Under the pieces are notes generated by a model. It was given only the letters and a program-made list of their open reading frames with translations. It did no database searches and was not told where the DNA came from. From Acidimicrobiaceae bacterium (GTDB lineage: Bacteria > Actinomycetota > Acidimicrobiia > Acidimicrobiales > RAAP-2), in the NCBI GenBank assembly GCA_003138855.1, contig PLHF01000055.1:1-64000 (forward strand): DNA of 64,000 bases. The letters run 5' to 3'. The translations under genes and the position numbers were made by a program. Below, in pieces: positions 43,931-51,880 of this stretch. The number at the start of each line of letters is the position of its first letter. Position 1 is the stretch's first letter.

Positions 43931-45147
43931 ATGCCGGTCCCCCTTCCGCTCGTGCCGGCGACCCGGCTGGCTTCGCCCCGCCCCCCTATCCCTACGATCG
44001 CCTGTCGCGGATGAGGGCGGAAGCGGTCGAGCGGTTCGGAGATGCAGTCGGGCCCGGAGGCTCGGGCGGAGTGGTGGACTGCTCCATCGGCACACCCTGC
44101 GACCCACCCCCGGTCCCGGTGCTCGATGCCATGGCCCACTCTGGCACCGAGCGCGGGTACCCGACCTCTCCGGGATCGCCCGCCTACCGGGCCGCAGCCG
44201 CCGGCTGGCTGCAACGGAGATTCGGCGTGTCGGTGGATCCGGGGCGCGAACTGGCGGCCTGCGTGGGCACCAAGGAGTTCGTCGCCTCGGTTGCGCAGTA
44301 CCTCCACCTCCGCAACCCCGCCCGTGACACCGTGCTCTACCCGGCGGTGTCGTACCCGACCTATGCCATGGGGGCAACGCTCGGCGGGTGCCGATCGGTA
44401 CCGGTGCGGGAACTGGCCCAGGGCGGACCCGATCTGGGCTCGATCGACCGGTCCGATCTGGATCGGGCCCTCCTCCTGTGGATGAATTCACCGTCCAACC
44501 CGACCGGGCTGCTGACCGACCTGGAGGCCGTGGCCCGGTGGGGGAGGCAGCACGGGATTCCGGTGTTCTCTGACGAGTGCTACGCGGAGTTCACCTGGGT
44601 GGGCCCGCCGGCCACGGTGCTCGCTTCCGGCGTGGACGGGGTGGTGGCGGTGCACTCGCTTTCCAAGCGGTCCAACCTGGCGGGCGTCCGGGCCGGCTTC
44701 TACGCCGGCGACCCCGACCTGGTCGGCTATCTGCTCGACGTCCGACGCCACGCCGGGCTGATGGTGCCGGGACCTGTGCAGGCCGGTGCGGTGGTGGCCT
44801 TCGATGACGACGACCACGTGATCGATCAGCGCCGGCGCTACGAGGATCGCCTGGAGTACCTGCGCGACGCCCTCGGGATCGTGGGGCTCCCGACCCCGAT
44901 GCCGGCGGGTGGGTTCTACCTGTGGGTCCCGGTGCCGGCCGGGATGGCCGGCGGCGGCTGGGAGCTGGCCGAGGCGCTCGCCCTCGAGGCCGGCCTGCTG
45001 GTGAGCCCGGGTGACCTCTACGGCCCCGACGGTGCGGGGTTCGTGCGCGTGGCGGTGGTGCAGCCGATGGAGCGCCTGCAGCTGATGACCGACCGCCTGT
45101 CCCGGGGGGCGCTCGTCGAGAGGCTCGACCGGCAGGGCTCGCGCTGA
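43927..45147 (+). CDS. dapC: Succinyldiaminopimelate transaminase
   Basis: A 406-residue class I/II PLP aminotransferase. The aspartate binding the pyridine N lies in SDECYAEF near residue 221, NSPSNPTG near 186 and the PLP Lys is in SLSKRSNLAG near 249. GTPCDPPP near 55 and the C-terminal RVAVVQP agree with actinobacterial DapC. It converts N-succinyl-2-amino-6-ketopimelate to N-succinyl-LL-DAP. The assignment beyond aminotransferase is supported by dapD and dapE next door. Confidence 0.9.
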   Translation: MNAGPPSARAGDPAGFAPPPYPYDRLSRMRAEAVERFGDAVGPGGSGGVVDCSIGTPCDPPPVPVLDAMAHSGTERGYPTSPGSPAYRAAAAGWLQRRFGVSVDPGRELAACVGTKEFVASVAQYLHLRNPARDTVLYPAVSYPTYAMGATLGGCRSVPVRELAQGGPDLGSIDRSDLDRALLLWMNSPSNPTGLLTDLEAVARWGRQHGIPVFSDECYAEFTWVGPPATVLASGVDGVVAVHSLSKRSNLAGVRAGFYAGDPDLVGYLLDVRRHAGLMVPGPVQAGAVVAFDDDDHVIDQRRRYEDRLEYLRDALGIVGLPTPMPAGGFYLWVPVPAGMAGGGWELAEALALEAGLLVSPGDLYGPDGAGFVRVAVVQPMERLQLMTDRLSRGALVERLDRQGSR

Positions 45148-45179
45148 ATCGCGGGCGGGGACCACCGGCATCCCAGGGC

Positions 45180-45185
45180 TAACGT
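45180..45185 (+). promoter_or_regulatory. -10 element (TAACGT) before dapD
   Basis: TAACGT ends 8 bases before ATG 45194 in the 46-base gap after dapC, so dapDE probably has its own leaderless transcript. Confidence 0.55.
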
Positions 45186-45193
45186 CTGGACCC

Positions 45194-46021
45194 ATGGCAG
45201 ACCTCCAGTCCCGGATCGAAGAGCTGTGGAGTCGCGCTGGCGCGCTGGGACCGACGGACACCGGCGCGCTGGCCGTGGTGACCGAGGCGATCGACCTGCT
45301 CGACCGCGGCGAGGCGCGGGTGGCCGAGGTCGATCCTGTCACCGACCAGGTGGTCGTCCACCAGTGGCTCAAACAGGCCATCTTGTTGCTGTTCCGGCTG
45401 CGCTCGATGGAGACCACGGAGGTGGGCCCGTTCGAATTCGCCGACAAGCTCCCGCTCAAGCGGAACTATGCGGCGTCGGGGGTCCGGGTGGTGCCCGGAG
45501 CCTCGGCCCGGTGGGGCTCGTACCTGGGGAGCGGGGTCATCTGCATGCCGAGTTACGTCAACATCGGGGCCAGGGTCGGGGCGGGCACCATGGTCGATAC
45601 CTGGGCCACCGTCGGGTCGTGCGCCCAGATCGGCGAGCAGGTACACCTGTCGGGCGGGGTCGGCATCGGGGGAGTGCTCGAGCCTGCACAGGCCGCCCCG
45701 GTCGTCATCGAGGACGAAGTGATGATCGGGAGCCGGTGCATGATCACCCAGGGGGCCCGGGTGGGCCGCGGAGCGGTGGTGGGGGAGGGCACCATCTTGA
45801 ACCCCTCCATCCCGGTGATCGACACAGAGACCGGCGAGGAGCTCAGCCGGGGACATGTGCCCGCATGGTGCGTGGCCGTCCAGGCCTCCCGCCGCCGCGC
45901 GTTCCCCGGCGGTGAGTTCTTCCTCCCCTGTGTCCTCGTGATCAAGCGCCTGACCGAGGGACAGCGGCACGACAAGGCGCAGTTGAACGACATCCTGCGG
46001 GCGCACGGGGTGTCCACGTGA
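45194..46021 (+). CDS. dapD: 2,3,4,5-tetrahydropyridine-2,6-dicarboxylate N-succinyltransferase
   Basis: A 275-residue left-handed beta-helix acyltransferase. MPSYVNIGA, GTMVDTWATVGSCAQIG and VHLSGGVGIGGVLEP near residues 118-165 are the signature of the enterobacterial-type DapD, as is the length of about 274. The actinobacterial type known from Mycobacterium is longer (317 in M. tuberculosis) and different in these blocks, so this form is unusual for the phylum. It transfers succinate from succinyl-CoA to tetrahydrodipicolinate. The stop overlaps the dapE GTG by 4 bases. Confidence 0.93.
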   Translation: MADLQSRIEELWSRAGALGPTDTGALAVVTEAIDLLDRGEARVAEVDPVTDQVVVHQWLKQAILLLFRLRSMETTEVGPFEFADKLPLKRNYAASGVRVVPGASARWGSYLGSGVICMPSYVNIGARVGAGTMVDTWATVGSCAQIGEQVHLSGGVGIGGVLEPAQAAPVVIEDEVMIGSRCMITQGARVGRGAVVGEGTILNPSIPVIDTETGEELSRGHVPAWCVAVQASRRRAFPGGEFFLPCVLVIKRLTEGQRHDKAQLNDILRAHGVST

Positions 46022-47100
46022 CCGAGGAGACCCCGAGTGGCCTGTTCGGACTGGCCACCGCCCTGGTCGCCATCCCGTCGGTCAGCCACCACGAGGGACC
46101 GATGGCCGATGCCGTGCAGGCGGCGCTGGCACTCTGCCCGTGGCTCACGGTCGAGAGGGTCGCGAACAATGTGGTGGCCCGAACCGATCTGCAGCGGGAC
46201 AGCCGCATCCTGGTGGCCGGCCACCTCGACACCGTCCCGCCGGTCGGCGGCAACGATGAGCCCAGCGTCGTCGACTCCACCCTCTACGGCGTGGGTTCCG
46301 CCGACATGAAGGGCGGTCTGGCCGTCTTCCTCCATCTCGCCGGCACCATCCCTGAACCCGCCATGGACGTGACGTGGTGCTTCTACGAGTGCGAGGAGGT
46401 GGAGCAGCGCCACAACGGCCTCCTCCGCCTCTGGGAGGAGCGGCCCGAGTGGCTGGAGGCCGACGTCGCCGTCCTCGGGGAGCCCACCGGTGGCGTGGTC
46501 GAAGCAGGGTGCCAGGGGACGTTGCGGATCCGCATCGGCCTGCACGGCGAACGGGCGCACACCGCCCGCCCGTGGACCGGACGGAACGCGATCCACCGTC
46601 TGGCGCCGGTGCTGTCGGCGGTGGCCGACTACCGGGGGCGGCGCCCGGTAGTCGATGGGTGCGAGTACGCGGAGCAGCTCCAGGCCGTGCAGATCGGGGG
46701 TGGCGTCTCGGGCAACGTCGTGCCCGACGACGCGTCGATCGTGCTCAACCACCGGTTCGCTCCCGATCGTACCGTCGAAGCCGCCGAGGCGTCGATCAGG
46801 GAGCTGCTGGGCGGACATCTGGGCCCGGGGGACCACTGGGAGCTGGTCGAAGCCGCCGCCGGAGCCCCGCCCGCGCTCGACCACCCGCTACTGGCCGGGC
46901 TGGTGGCGGCCACCGGTGCGCCAGCGCGGGCGAAGCTGGGTTGGACCGACGTGGCATCGATGTGGGCACACGGAATCCCTGCCGCGAACTTCGGCCCGGG
47001 TGACCCGTTGCTCGCCCACACCCCTGGTGAGCACGTGAGCTGGGCGGAACTGGAGATCGCTGCCACGGTCCTCGGGGCACTTCTTCGCACCGGGCCCTAG
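46018..47100 (+). CDS. dapE: Succinyl-diaminopimelate desuccinylase
   Basis: A 360-residue M20 metallopeptidase. Zinc ligands are seen in VAGHLDTVPPVGG near residue 64, GVGSADMKGG near 95 and CEEVEQRHNGL near 124, and the dimerisation domain starts at GLHGERAHTARPWTG near 175. It removes succinate to give LL-DAP, the DapF substrate. With dapA, dapB, dapC, dapD and dapF in the same 20 kb, it completes the succinylase route. It ends 94 bases from the convergent lexA stop. Confidence 0.93.
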   Translation: MTEETPSGLFGLATALVAIPSVSHHEGPMADAVQAALALCPWLTVERVANNVVARTDLQRDSRILVAGHLDTVPPVGGNDEPSVVDSTLYGVGSADMKGGLAVFLHLAGTIPEPAMDVTWCFYECEEVEQRHNGLLRLWEERPEWLEADVAVLGEPTGGVVEAGCQGTLRIRIGLHGERAHTARPWTGRNAIHRLAPVLSAVADYRGRRPVVDGCEYAEQLQAVQIGGGVSGNVVPDDASIVLNHRFAPDRTVEAAEASIRELLGGHLGPGDHWELVEAAAGAPPALDHPLLAGLVAATGAPARAKLGWTDVASMWAHGIPAANFGPGDPLLAHTPGEHVSWAELEIAATVLGALLRTGP

Positions 47101-47103
47101 GCG

Positions 47104-47166
47104 GCTGCCGGTGCAGGGATCTCCGAAGCGGGAACGTACCGGTCCACAGGGTCTCCCCCCGGCAGC
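47104..47166. terminator. Possible terminator stem between dapE and lexA
   Basis: GCTGCCGG (47104-47111) can pair with CCGGCAGC (47159-47166) across a 47-base loop in the gap between the convergent genes. The large loop makes this weak. Confidence 0.25.
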
Positions 47167-47194
47167 GGGAAGCGGCTGCGTCCGCCCCAGCCGG

Positions 47195-47824
47195 TCAGAG
47201 GCGACGGAGTACGGTGACCACCTTGCCGTAGATGGTGACCTCGGAGGGGTCGAACTCCATGGGGGAGAGGCTGTCGTTGGCGGGGGTGAGGACCACGACT
47301 CCATCCCGCAGGGAGAAGTGCTTGACCGTCGCCTCCTCGTCGGGGATCCCCGCCACCACGATGTCCCCGCGCTCCGCGTCGGGCTGTTGGCGCACGACCA
47401 CGAAGTCACCGTCGACGATCCCCGCGCCGACCATCGAGTCACCCCGCACCTTCAGCATGAACAGTGATCCGGTGCCGGTGAAGTCCTCCGGCAGCGGGTA
47501 GAGCTCCTCCACGTTCTCCTGTGCGAGGACACCGGTGCCGGCGGCCACGTCGCCGACGAGCGGCACGTGGCGGATGGGGCGTGCGTCCATGATGACCTTG
47601 GACGAGGGGTCGTAGCAGACCTCGATCGCCCGGGGCTTCGTCGGGTCCCGTCGGAGGTACCCCTCCCGCTGGAGCACGGCCAGGTGGGCGTGGACCGTCG
47701 ACGACGAGGTGAGCCCCACCGACTCACCGATCTCGCGCACCGAGGGTGGGTAGCCACGATCCCTGACCGACTCGGAGATGCAGTCCAGAATCTGCTTGCG
47801 CTTGGTGCTGAGTACCTGGGCCAT
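47195..47824 (-). CDS. lexA: LexA repressor of the SOS response
   Basis: A 209-residue LexA. The winged helix-turn-helix is at the N-terminus (PSVREIGESVGLTSSSTVHAHL, near residues 24-45). The self-cleavage site lies in DVAAGTGV near 87 (Ala-Gly), and the catalytic dyad is Ser in VRGDSMVGAG near 127 and Lys in ATVKHF near 166. RecA filaments trigger its cleavage. ATG 47824 has AAGGAG 5 bases upstream; the open frame continuing upstream crosses the operators and is not coding. It is autoregulated by the boxes upstream. Confidence 0.96.
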   Translation of the reverse strand: MAQVLSTKRKQILDCISESVRDRGYPPSVREIGESVGLTSSSTVHAHLAVLQREGYLRRDPTKPRAIEVCYDPSSKVIMDARPIRHVPLVGDVAAGTGVLAQENVEELYPLPEDFTGTGSLFMLKVRGDSMVGAGIVDGDFVVVRQQPDAERGDIVVAGIPDEEATVKHFSLRDGVVVLTPANDSLSPMEFDPSEVTIYGKVVTVLRRL

Positions 47825-47857
47825 GACACTCCTTGGTTTGCCCGGCAGGGCCGTCGA

Positions 47858-47871
47858 CGAACGTCTGTTTG
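47858..47871. promoter_or_regulatory. LexA box 1 (CGAAC-GTCT-GTTTG)
   Basis: A one-mismatch copy of CGAAC-N4-GTTCG, 34 bases upstream of the lexA start and over the predicted lexA transcription start. It suits autorepression. Confidence 0.8.
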
Positions 47872-47875
47872 CAAG

Positions 47876-47904
47876 ACCGTACCGGCCCGAACGCCCAAAA
47901 GCAA
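47876..47904 (-). promoter_or_regulatory. lexA promoter (TTGCTT-N17-TACGGT)
   Basis: On the minus strand TTGCTT (47904-47899) and TACGGT (47881-47876) are 17 bases apart. Transcription would begin inside LexA box 1. Confidence 0.6.
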
Positions 47905-47915
47905 ACATTCGTTCG
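47902..47915. promoter_or_regulatory. LexA box 2 (CAAAC-ATTC-GTTCG)
   Basis: A one-mismatch LexA box overlapping the lexA -35 region, between the two divergent promoters. Confidence 0.75.
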
Positions 47916-47924
47916 ACAAACGGG

Positions 47925-47930
47925 TTGACA
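47925..47930 (+). promoter_or_regulatory. -35 element (TTGACA) for the divergent LysM gene
   Basis: Consensus TTGACA directed toward the LysM gene. A perfect LexA box begins two bases after it, in the promoter spacer. The matching -10 is poor (tgagat at 47949). Confidence 0.5.
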
Positions 47931-47931
47931 C

Positions 47932-47945
47932 CGAACAGGTGTTCG
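47932..47945. promoter_or_regulatory. LexA box 3 (CGAAC-AGGT-GTTCG)
   Basis: A perfect CGAAC-N4-GTTCG palindrome in the spacer of the LysM gene promoter. Confidence 0.93.
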
Positions 47946-47964
47946 TGATGAGATGTCGCCATGG

Positions 47965-47978
47965 CGAACACAAGTTCG
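47965..47978. promoter_or_regulatory. LexA box 4 (CGAAC-ACAA-GTTCG)
   Basis: A second perfect palindrome, 33 bases after box 3 and about 57 bases before the LysM gene start, probably near its transcription start. Confidence 0.92.
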
Positions 47979-48034
47979 ATGATCCGACGGCCGAAGGCGA
48001 CCTTCGGATCGGCACAGACACGGAGGTCCACCCG

Positions 48035-48517
48035 ATGAGCGCCCTCCTGCTGGACTCACTGTCCTCCGGCCCCGACCCGGCACCTGCCGAGGCTCGACCC
48101 CGGCTGCGTCTGGTGGGCCAGACGGGCGAGGCGCATTACGCCGGTGGCGCGAAGGAGCCTGGCGAGGCGTACGCCCTCCCTCTGACCGGGTTGCCGGAAC
48201 GACGCCCGGTCGGGAGGGGACGGAGGCGTGCCTCTCCCGCTGTCCGGCGACGGCGCGGGATGTTGGCGCTGACGGGACTGCTGCTGGTCGGGTTGGCTCT
48301 TCCGCTGGGCGGAACCGGTGGTAGCTCCCACGCCGCCGGTTCCGCCCTGGCGGGGAACGGTCACCCGTTCGCGTACACCGTGGAGCCCGGGGACTCCCTG
48401 TGGTCGATCGCACAACGGGTGGATCCGACCGGGGATCCCCGGGCGCTGGTGGCCCGGCTCGCCGCTCGGACGGGATCGGAGACGGTGGTCCCCGGGGAAC
48501 GGATCGTGCTCCCCTGA
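48035..48517 (+). CDS. LysM-domain membrane protein, probable SOS-induced cell-division regulator (ChiZ/Rv2719c-like)
   Basis: A 160-residue protein with a disordered basic cytoplasmic start, one membrane helix (GMLALTGLLLVGLALPLGG, about residues 75-93) and a C-terminal LysM domain (YTVEPGDSLWSIAQRV near 112) outside the membrane. Size, order of parts and position between lexA and nrdR match mycobacterial Rv2719c (ChiZ), which delays division after DNA damage. GGAGGT sits 7 bases before ATG 48035. Two perfect LexA boxes lie upstream. The sequence itself is poorly conserved outside LysM, so the function is by architecture and context. Confidence 0.85.
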   Translation: MSALLLDSLSSGPDPAPAEARPRLRLVGQTGEAHYAGGAKEPGEAYALPLTGLPERRPVGRGRRRASPAVRRRRGMLALTGLLLVGLALPLGGTGGSSHAAGSALAGNGHPFAYTVEPGDSLWSIAQRVDPTGDPRALVARLAARTGSETVVPGERIVLP

Positions 48518-48541
48518 CCCTGCCCATGACCCTGGGCAGGG
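48518..48541 (+). terminator. Hairpin directly after the LysM gene
   Basis: CCCTGCCCA and TGGGCAGGG form a perfect 9-base stem with a 6-base loop beginning at the base after the stop codon. It separates the SOS gene from nrdR. Confidence 0.7.
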
Positions 48542-48599
48542 CGGTGTGCGGGCCGGCCGCCAGGCACGGGAGGTCGGCGTGGACGGATGCGATGGGCAC

Positions 48600-48605
48600 T
48601 AACCT
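48600..48605 (+). promoter_or_regulatory. -10 element (TAACCT) before nrdR
   Basis: TAACCT ends 6 bases before GTG 48612, again a leaderless layout. Confidence 0.55.
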
Positions 48606-48611
48606 CGTACC

Positions 48612-49085
48612 GTGCGTTGTCCATGGTGCCTGGCCGACGACGACCGCGTGGTCGATTCCCGGGTGGCCGAGGATGGTGCCGCCATCAAGCGGCGCCGTGA
48701 GTGCGCCTGCTGCGGGCATCGCTACACCACCTTCGAGCGGATCGACGAGGTCCCCCTGATGGTGGTCAAGCGCTCCGGTGTGCGGCAGCCGTTCGATCGC
48801 GGGAAGGTGATCGACGGGCTCCGCTCGGCGACGAAGAACCGACCGGTGACCGAGGAGCAGCTCGAGGCGGTGGCCCAGCAGGTCGAAGACGCTCTGCGCG
48901 AGGACGGATCAGTGCCCACTTCCGAGCGGGTGGGCCTGGCGGTGCTCGAGCGCCTCCGCTCCCTCGACGAGGTGGCCTATCTGCGCTTCGCCAGTGTCTA
49001 CAAAGGGTTCGAGGGCGCGGACGACTTCCGGCGCGAGGTGGGACTACTGACCAAGACCACCGCCCCCAAGCGACACGAGGGCTGA
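48612..49085 (+). CDS. nrdR: Transcriptional repressor NrdR
   Basis: A 157-residue repressor of ribonucleotide reductase genes. The zinc ribbon is C-x2-C...C-x2-C (MRCPWC near residue 3 and CACCGHRYTTFE near 31-42), and an ATP cone (VVKRSGVRQPFDRGKV near 50) senses dATP/ATP. Full length and complete. It lies downstream of the SOS gene, as in mycobacteria. The PIG-L gene follows after 3 bases and is probably co-transcribed. Confidence 0.96.
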   Translation: MRCPWCLADDDRVVDSRVAEDGAAIKRRRECACCGHRYTTFERIDEVPLMVVKRSGVRQPFDRGKVIDGLRSATKNRPVTEEQLEAVAQQVEDALREDGSVPTSERVGLAVLERLRSLDEVAYLRFASVYKGFEGADDFRREVGLLTKTTAPKRHEG

Positions 49086-49088
49086 GGC

Positions 49089-49799
49089 ATGGCCGAGCTC
49101 CTTGCCGACGTGCCGACGAGTGCGCTGGCGATCTACGCCCATCCGGACGATCCCGACATGTCCTGTGGGGGAACGCTGGCCGCTTGGGCCAAGGCGGGGT
49201 GCGAGGTACGGGTCCTGTTGTGCACCGATGGAGGCAAGGGCACGATGGATCCCGACGTCGATCCTCGAGCACTGGCAGTGCGGCGGGCCGCTGAGGCTGC
49301 TGAGGCCGGTGCTGTGATCGGGCTGTCCGGCCAGGAGCTCCTCGGGTACCCAGACGGCGAACTGGGCGACGATCATGAGTTCCGCGAGCTGTTGGTGGCG
49401 ACGGTGCGCCGGCTCCGCCCCGAGGTCGTGCTGTGCCCCGACCCCACCGCGATCTTCTTCGGCCAGGGGTACTTCAACCACCGTGATCACCGCGTCCTCG
49501 GCTTGGCGGTGCTCGACGCCGTGGCCCCGGCCGCGGCGCTGCCGCTCTACTTCCCCTCCGCCGGGTCAGGCCACCAGGTGGGCACCGTGCTCCTGTCCGG
49601 GACACTCGAGCCCGACGTGTGGGTCGACATCTCGGGGACGGTGGACGTCAAGGGCGAAGCGGTCGGGTGCCATCGCAGCCAGTTCCCCGACGGAGTGGAG
49701 TGGGCCGCCGCCGCGGTGCGGCGTGGTGCCGAGGAAGCGGGCCGGCAGGCAGGTGTTCCCTTTGCCGAAGGGTTCCGGAGGTTGCGCCTCGGTGGGTGA
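49089..49799 (+). CDS. PIG-L/LmbE family deacetylase
   Basis: A 236-residue zinc-dependent N-deacetylase. The AHPDD motif near residue 17 binds zinc and holds the catalytic Asp, with the third ligand in FNHRDHR near 133. The family acts on GlcNAc conjugates, including MshB and Mca in mycothiol metabolism. Substrate here is not determined; it is shorter than Mca. It begins 3 bases after nrdR, and pol IV follows. Confidence 0.88.
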   Translation: MAELLADVPTSALAIYAHPDDPDMSCGGTLAAWAKAGCEVRVLLCTDGGKGTMDPDVDPRALAVRRAAEAAEAGAVIGLSGQELLGYPDGELGDDHEFRELLVATVRRLRPEVVLCPDPTAIFFGQGYFNHRDHRVLGLAVLDAVAPAAALPLYFPSAGSGHQVGTVLLSGTLEPDVWVDISGTVDVKGEAVGCHRSQFPDGVEWAAAAVRRGAEEAGRQAGVPFAEGFRRLRLGG

Positions 49800-49869
49800 G
49801 CGGTCGGGAGCCGGGCCGGCGAAGCGCGGGGATCCCTCCGCTACCACCAATGGCGGGACCGCTGACAGG

Positions 49870-51306
49870 GTGATCCTCCACGTCGACATGGACGCGTTCT
49901 TTGCCTCGGTCGAGGTGCTCGATGATCCCTCACTCGCCGGGCTGCCCGTCATCGTGGGGGGAAGCGGCCGGCGGGGTGTGGTGGCAGCCTGCACCTACGA
50001 GGCGCGGAGGTTCGGCGTGCACTCGGCCATGCCCTCCTCGGTGGCGCGCCGGCTCTGCCCCGCCGCGGTGTTCGTCGACGGCCGATACCACCGGTATGTG
50101 GAGGAGAGCGCAAAGCTGCACGCCATCTTCGACTCGGTGACGCCGTTGGTCGAGGGGATCTCCCTCGACGAGGCGTTCCTGGACGTGACCGGGTCGCAGC
50201 AGCTGCTCGGGGACGGACCTTCCATCGCCGCGGCGATTCGCCGCAGAGTGGTCGACGAGCTCCGCCTCACCTGCTCGGTCGGAGTGGGGCGCTCCAAGCT
50301 GATGGCCAAGTTGGCCTCGAAGGTTGCCAAGCCGAAGGCGACGGCTTCCGGTATCGAGCCGGGCGCCGGCGTGGTGGTGGTCCCGGGTGACGACGAGCTC
50401 GCGTTCCTCCATCCCCTGCCCATCCGGGCGCTGTGGGGTGTCGGGCCGGTCACCGGGCGTCGGCTCAACGCTCTGGGGGTGCAGACGGTGGGGGAGATCG
50501 CCTCACTGCCTCCGAGCACGTTGGAGCGCTACCTGGGAGCAGCGGCAGGGGCCCACCTGGCCGCGCTCTCCCGCGGGGAGGATCTGCGTCCGGTGGTGGC
50601 CGACCACGCCGCCAAGTCGATCGGGCACGAGGAGACGTTCGCATCGGACCTCTGGAACCGCGACGACCTGCGCCGCCATCTGCTGCGGATGGTGGATGCC
50701 TCGGCCACGAATCTCCGCGGGTCCGGGCTGGCTGCCCGGACCATCACCGTGAAGCTCCGCTTCGCGGACTTCTCGCTGATCACGAGGTCCCACTCGATGG
50801 CGGTGCCGGTCGATGCCTCGCAGGCCATCGGAGCCGTGGCCGCGGCCCTGCTCGACTCGGTGGAGCTCGCCCAAGGCGTCCGACTGCTCGGAGTCAGCCT
50901 GTCGGGATTCGCCGATCCCGAGGTGGGGACACAGTTGAGCCTCGACCTCGGTGGCGACGGCACGGACCGGAACGACTTCCGGCCGGAGCCGGGCCACCCG
51001 GGCACGACCGGCCGGGGCCTCGACCACGATGGTGTCGCCGCTGGTGGACGGTCACGGCTGGAGGGGCCCGAGGCGGAGGATCGGCTGGCTCAGGCCCACG
51101 AAGAGGCGGGGCGGCTCCAGGAGTCCTGGGGCTCTGTCACCGCGGCGATCGACGCCATTCGTGCCCGGTACGGGGGAACCTCGGTGGGGCCGGCGTCACT
51201 GGTGGGATCCGGTGGGCCGGGGATCCGGCGCCGGGGAGAGGCCCAATGGGGCCCAGCTGCACCAGACCCCCCTGAATCCGATGGCGAGAGCCGGGGGACC
51301 TTGTAA
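49870..51306 (+). CDS. dinB: DNA polymerase IV (Y family)
   Basis: A 478-residue translesion polymerase. Metal-binding residues are in ILHVDMDAFFASVE near residue 5 and SLDEAFLDVTG near 99; the thumb helix-hairpin-helix is LWGVGPVTGRRLNALG near 188. The little-finger domain ends with a sliding-clamp motif QLSLDL near 357, and a 115-residue disordered tail follows. GTG 49870 puts the first beta strand at the N-terminus; GTG 49792 overlapping the previous gene would add 26 residues. No LexA box is visible upstream. Confidence 0.93.
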   Translation: MILHVDMDAFFASVEVLDDPSLAGLPVIVGGSGRRGVVAACTYEARRFGVHSAMPSSVARRLCPAAVFVDGRYHRYVEESAKLHAIFDSVTPLVEGISLDEAFLDVTGSQQLLGDGPSIAAAIRRRVVDELRLTCSVGVGRSKLMAKLASKVAKPKATASGIEPGAGVVVVPGDDELAFLHPLPIRALWGVGPVTGRRLNALGVQTVGEIASLPPSTLERYLGAAAGAHLAALSRGEDLRPVVADHAAKSIGHEETFASDLWNRDDLRRHLLRMVDASATNLRGSGLAARTITVKLRFADFSLITRSHSMAVPVDASQAIGAVAAALLDSVELAQGVRLLGVSLSGFADPEVGTQLSLDLGGDGTDRNDFRPEPGHPGTTGRGLDHDGVAAGGRSRLEGPEAEDRLAQAHEEAGRLQESWGSVTAAIDAIRARYGGTSVGPASLVGSGGPGIRRRGEAQWGPAAPDPPESDGESRGTL

Positions 51307-51346
51307 TATGGTGTTGATTGGCGATCAAGTGAATTGGCGATCAAGT
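51304..51346. repeat. AT-richer spacer with TAATAT and two ATTGGCGATCAAGT copies
   Basis: The 153-base gap after dinB is less GC-rich than its surroundings. TAATAT at 51304-51309 is a possible -10, followed by ATTGGCGATCAAGT at 51317-51330 and again at 51333-51346 (16-base period), perhaps an operator. The leader to the DUF3040 gene would then be about 145 bases. Confidence 0.45.
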
Positions 51347-51459
51347 AGTGCCCCGTGCGTTCCGATCCTTCGGATGTGCGATGTTTTTCGGTGAAGGTTG
51401 CGCGAGGATGAGATTGGTGATCACTCCTGAGTTCAACGACGGGTGGAGGGAACGAGACG

Positions 51460-51834
51460 TTGCCGCTGTCTGAGCACGAACAACGCATTCTGCATGAGCT
51501 GGAGCAGTCCCTCTACCACGAGGATCCCGACTTCGCGGAGCGGGTGCGGTCCGAGACGGTGTACCGGCATGCCGGGCGGTACTGCATCTGGTCCGCACTT
51601 GTCTTCCTGGCCGCACTGGTCTTCATGTTCTTCACCTTCTCGACCTCCGTGTTCCTCGGATTCGTGGGCGTCGTGGTGATGTTCCTGTCAGGAGTGGTGT
51701 TCGCCAACAACGCCCGACGGATGGGCAAGGCGGGTATCGACGACATCTCGCGGTCACTCCACAGCCGCAATCTCGGAAGCACCGCCCGCGATCCTCGCGA
51801 CTGGATCCGTGGTCGCTTCCACCGCGACGACTGA
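51460..51834 (+). CDS. DUF3040 small membrane protein
   Basis: A 124-residue protein beginning MPLSEHEQRILHELEQSLY, the DUF3040 signature, which decides the TTG start at 51460; GGAGGG lies about 10 bases upstream. Two hydrophobic helices (about residues 45-85) separated by a short turn are flanked by charged soluble ends. The family is actinobacterial and is often found near the division gene cluster. Function unknown. Confidence 0.9.
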   Translation: MPLSEHEQRILHELEQSLYHEDPDFAERVRSETVYRHAGRYCIWSALVFLAALVFMFFTFSTSVFLGFVGVVVMFLSGVVFANNARRMGKAGIDDISRSLHSRNLGSTARDPRDWIRGRFHRDD

Positions 51835-51880
51835 TCCGTCCGCTGCGGCGACATCTCCTGGGGGAGTGGTCGGGCCGGCA

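Noticed and set aside
47825-48031. An upstream extension of lexA by 69 residues.
   Set aside because: It covers all four LexA boxes and both promoters, and ATG 47824 has a good ribosome binding site and the normal LexA N-terminus.
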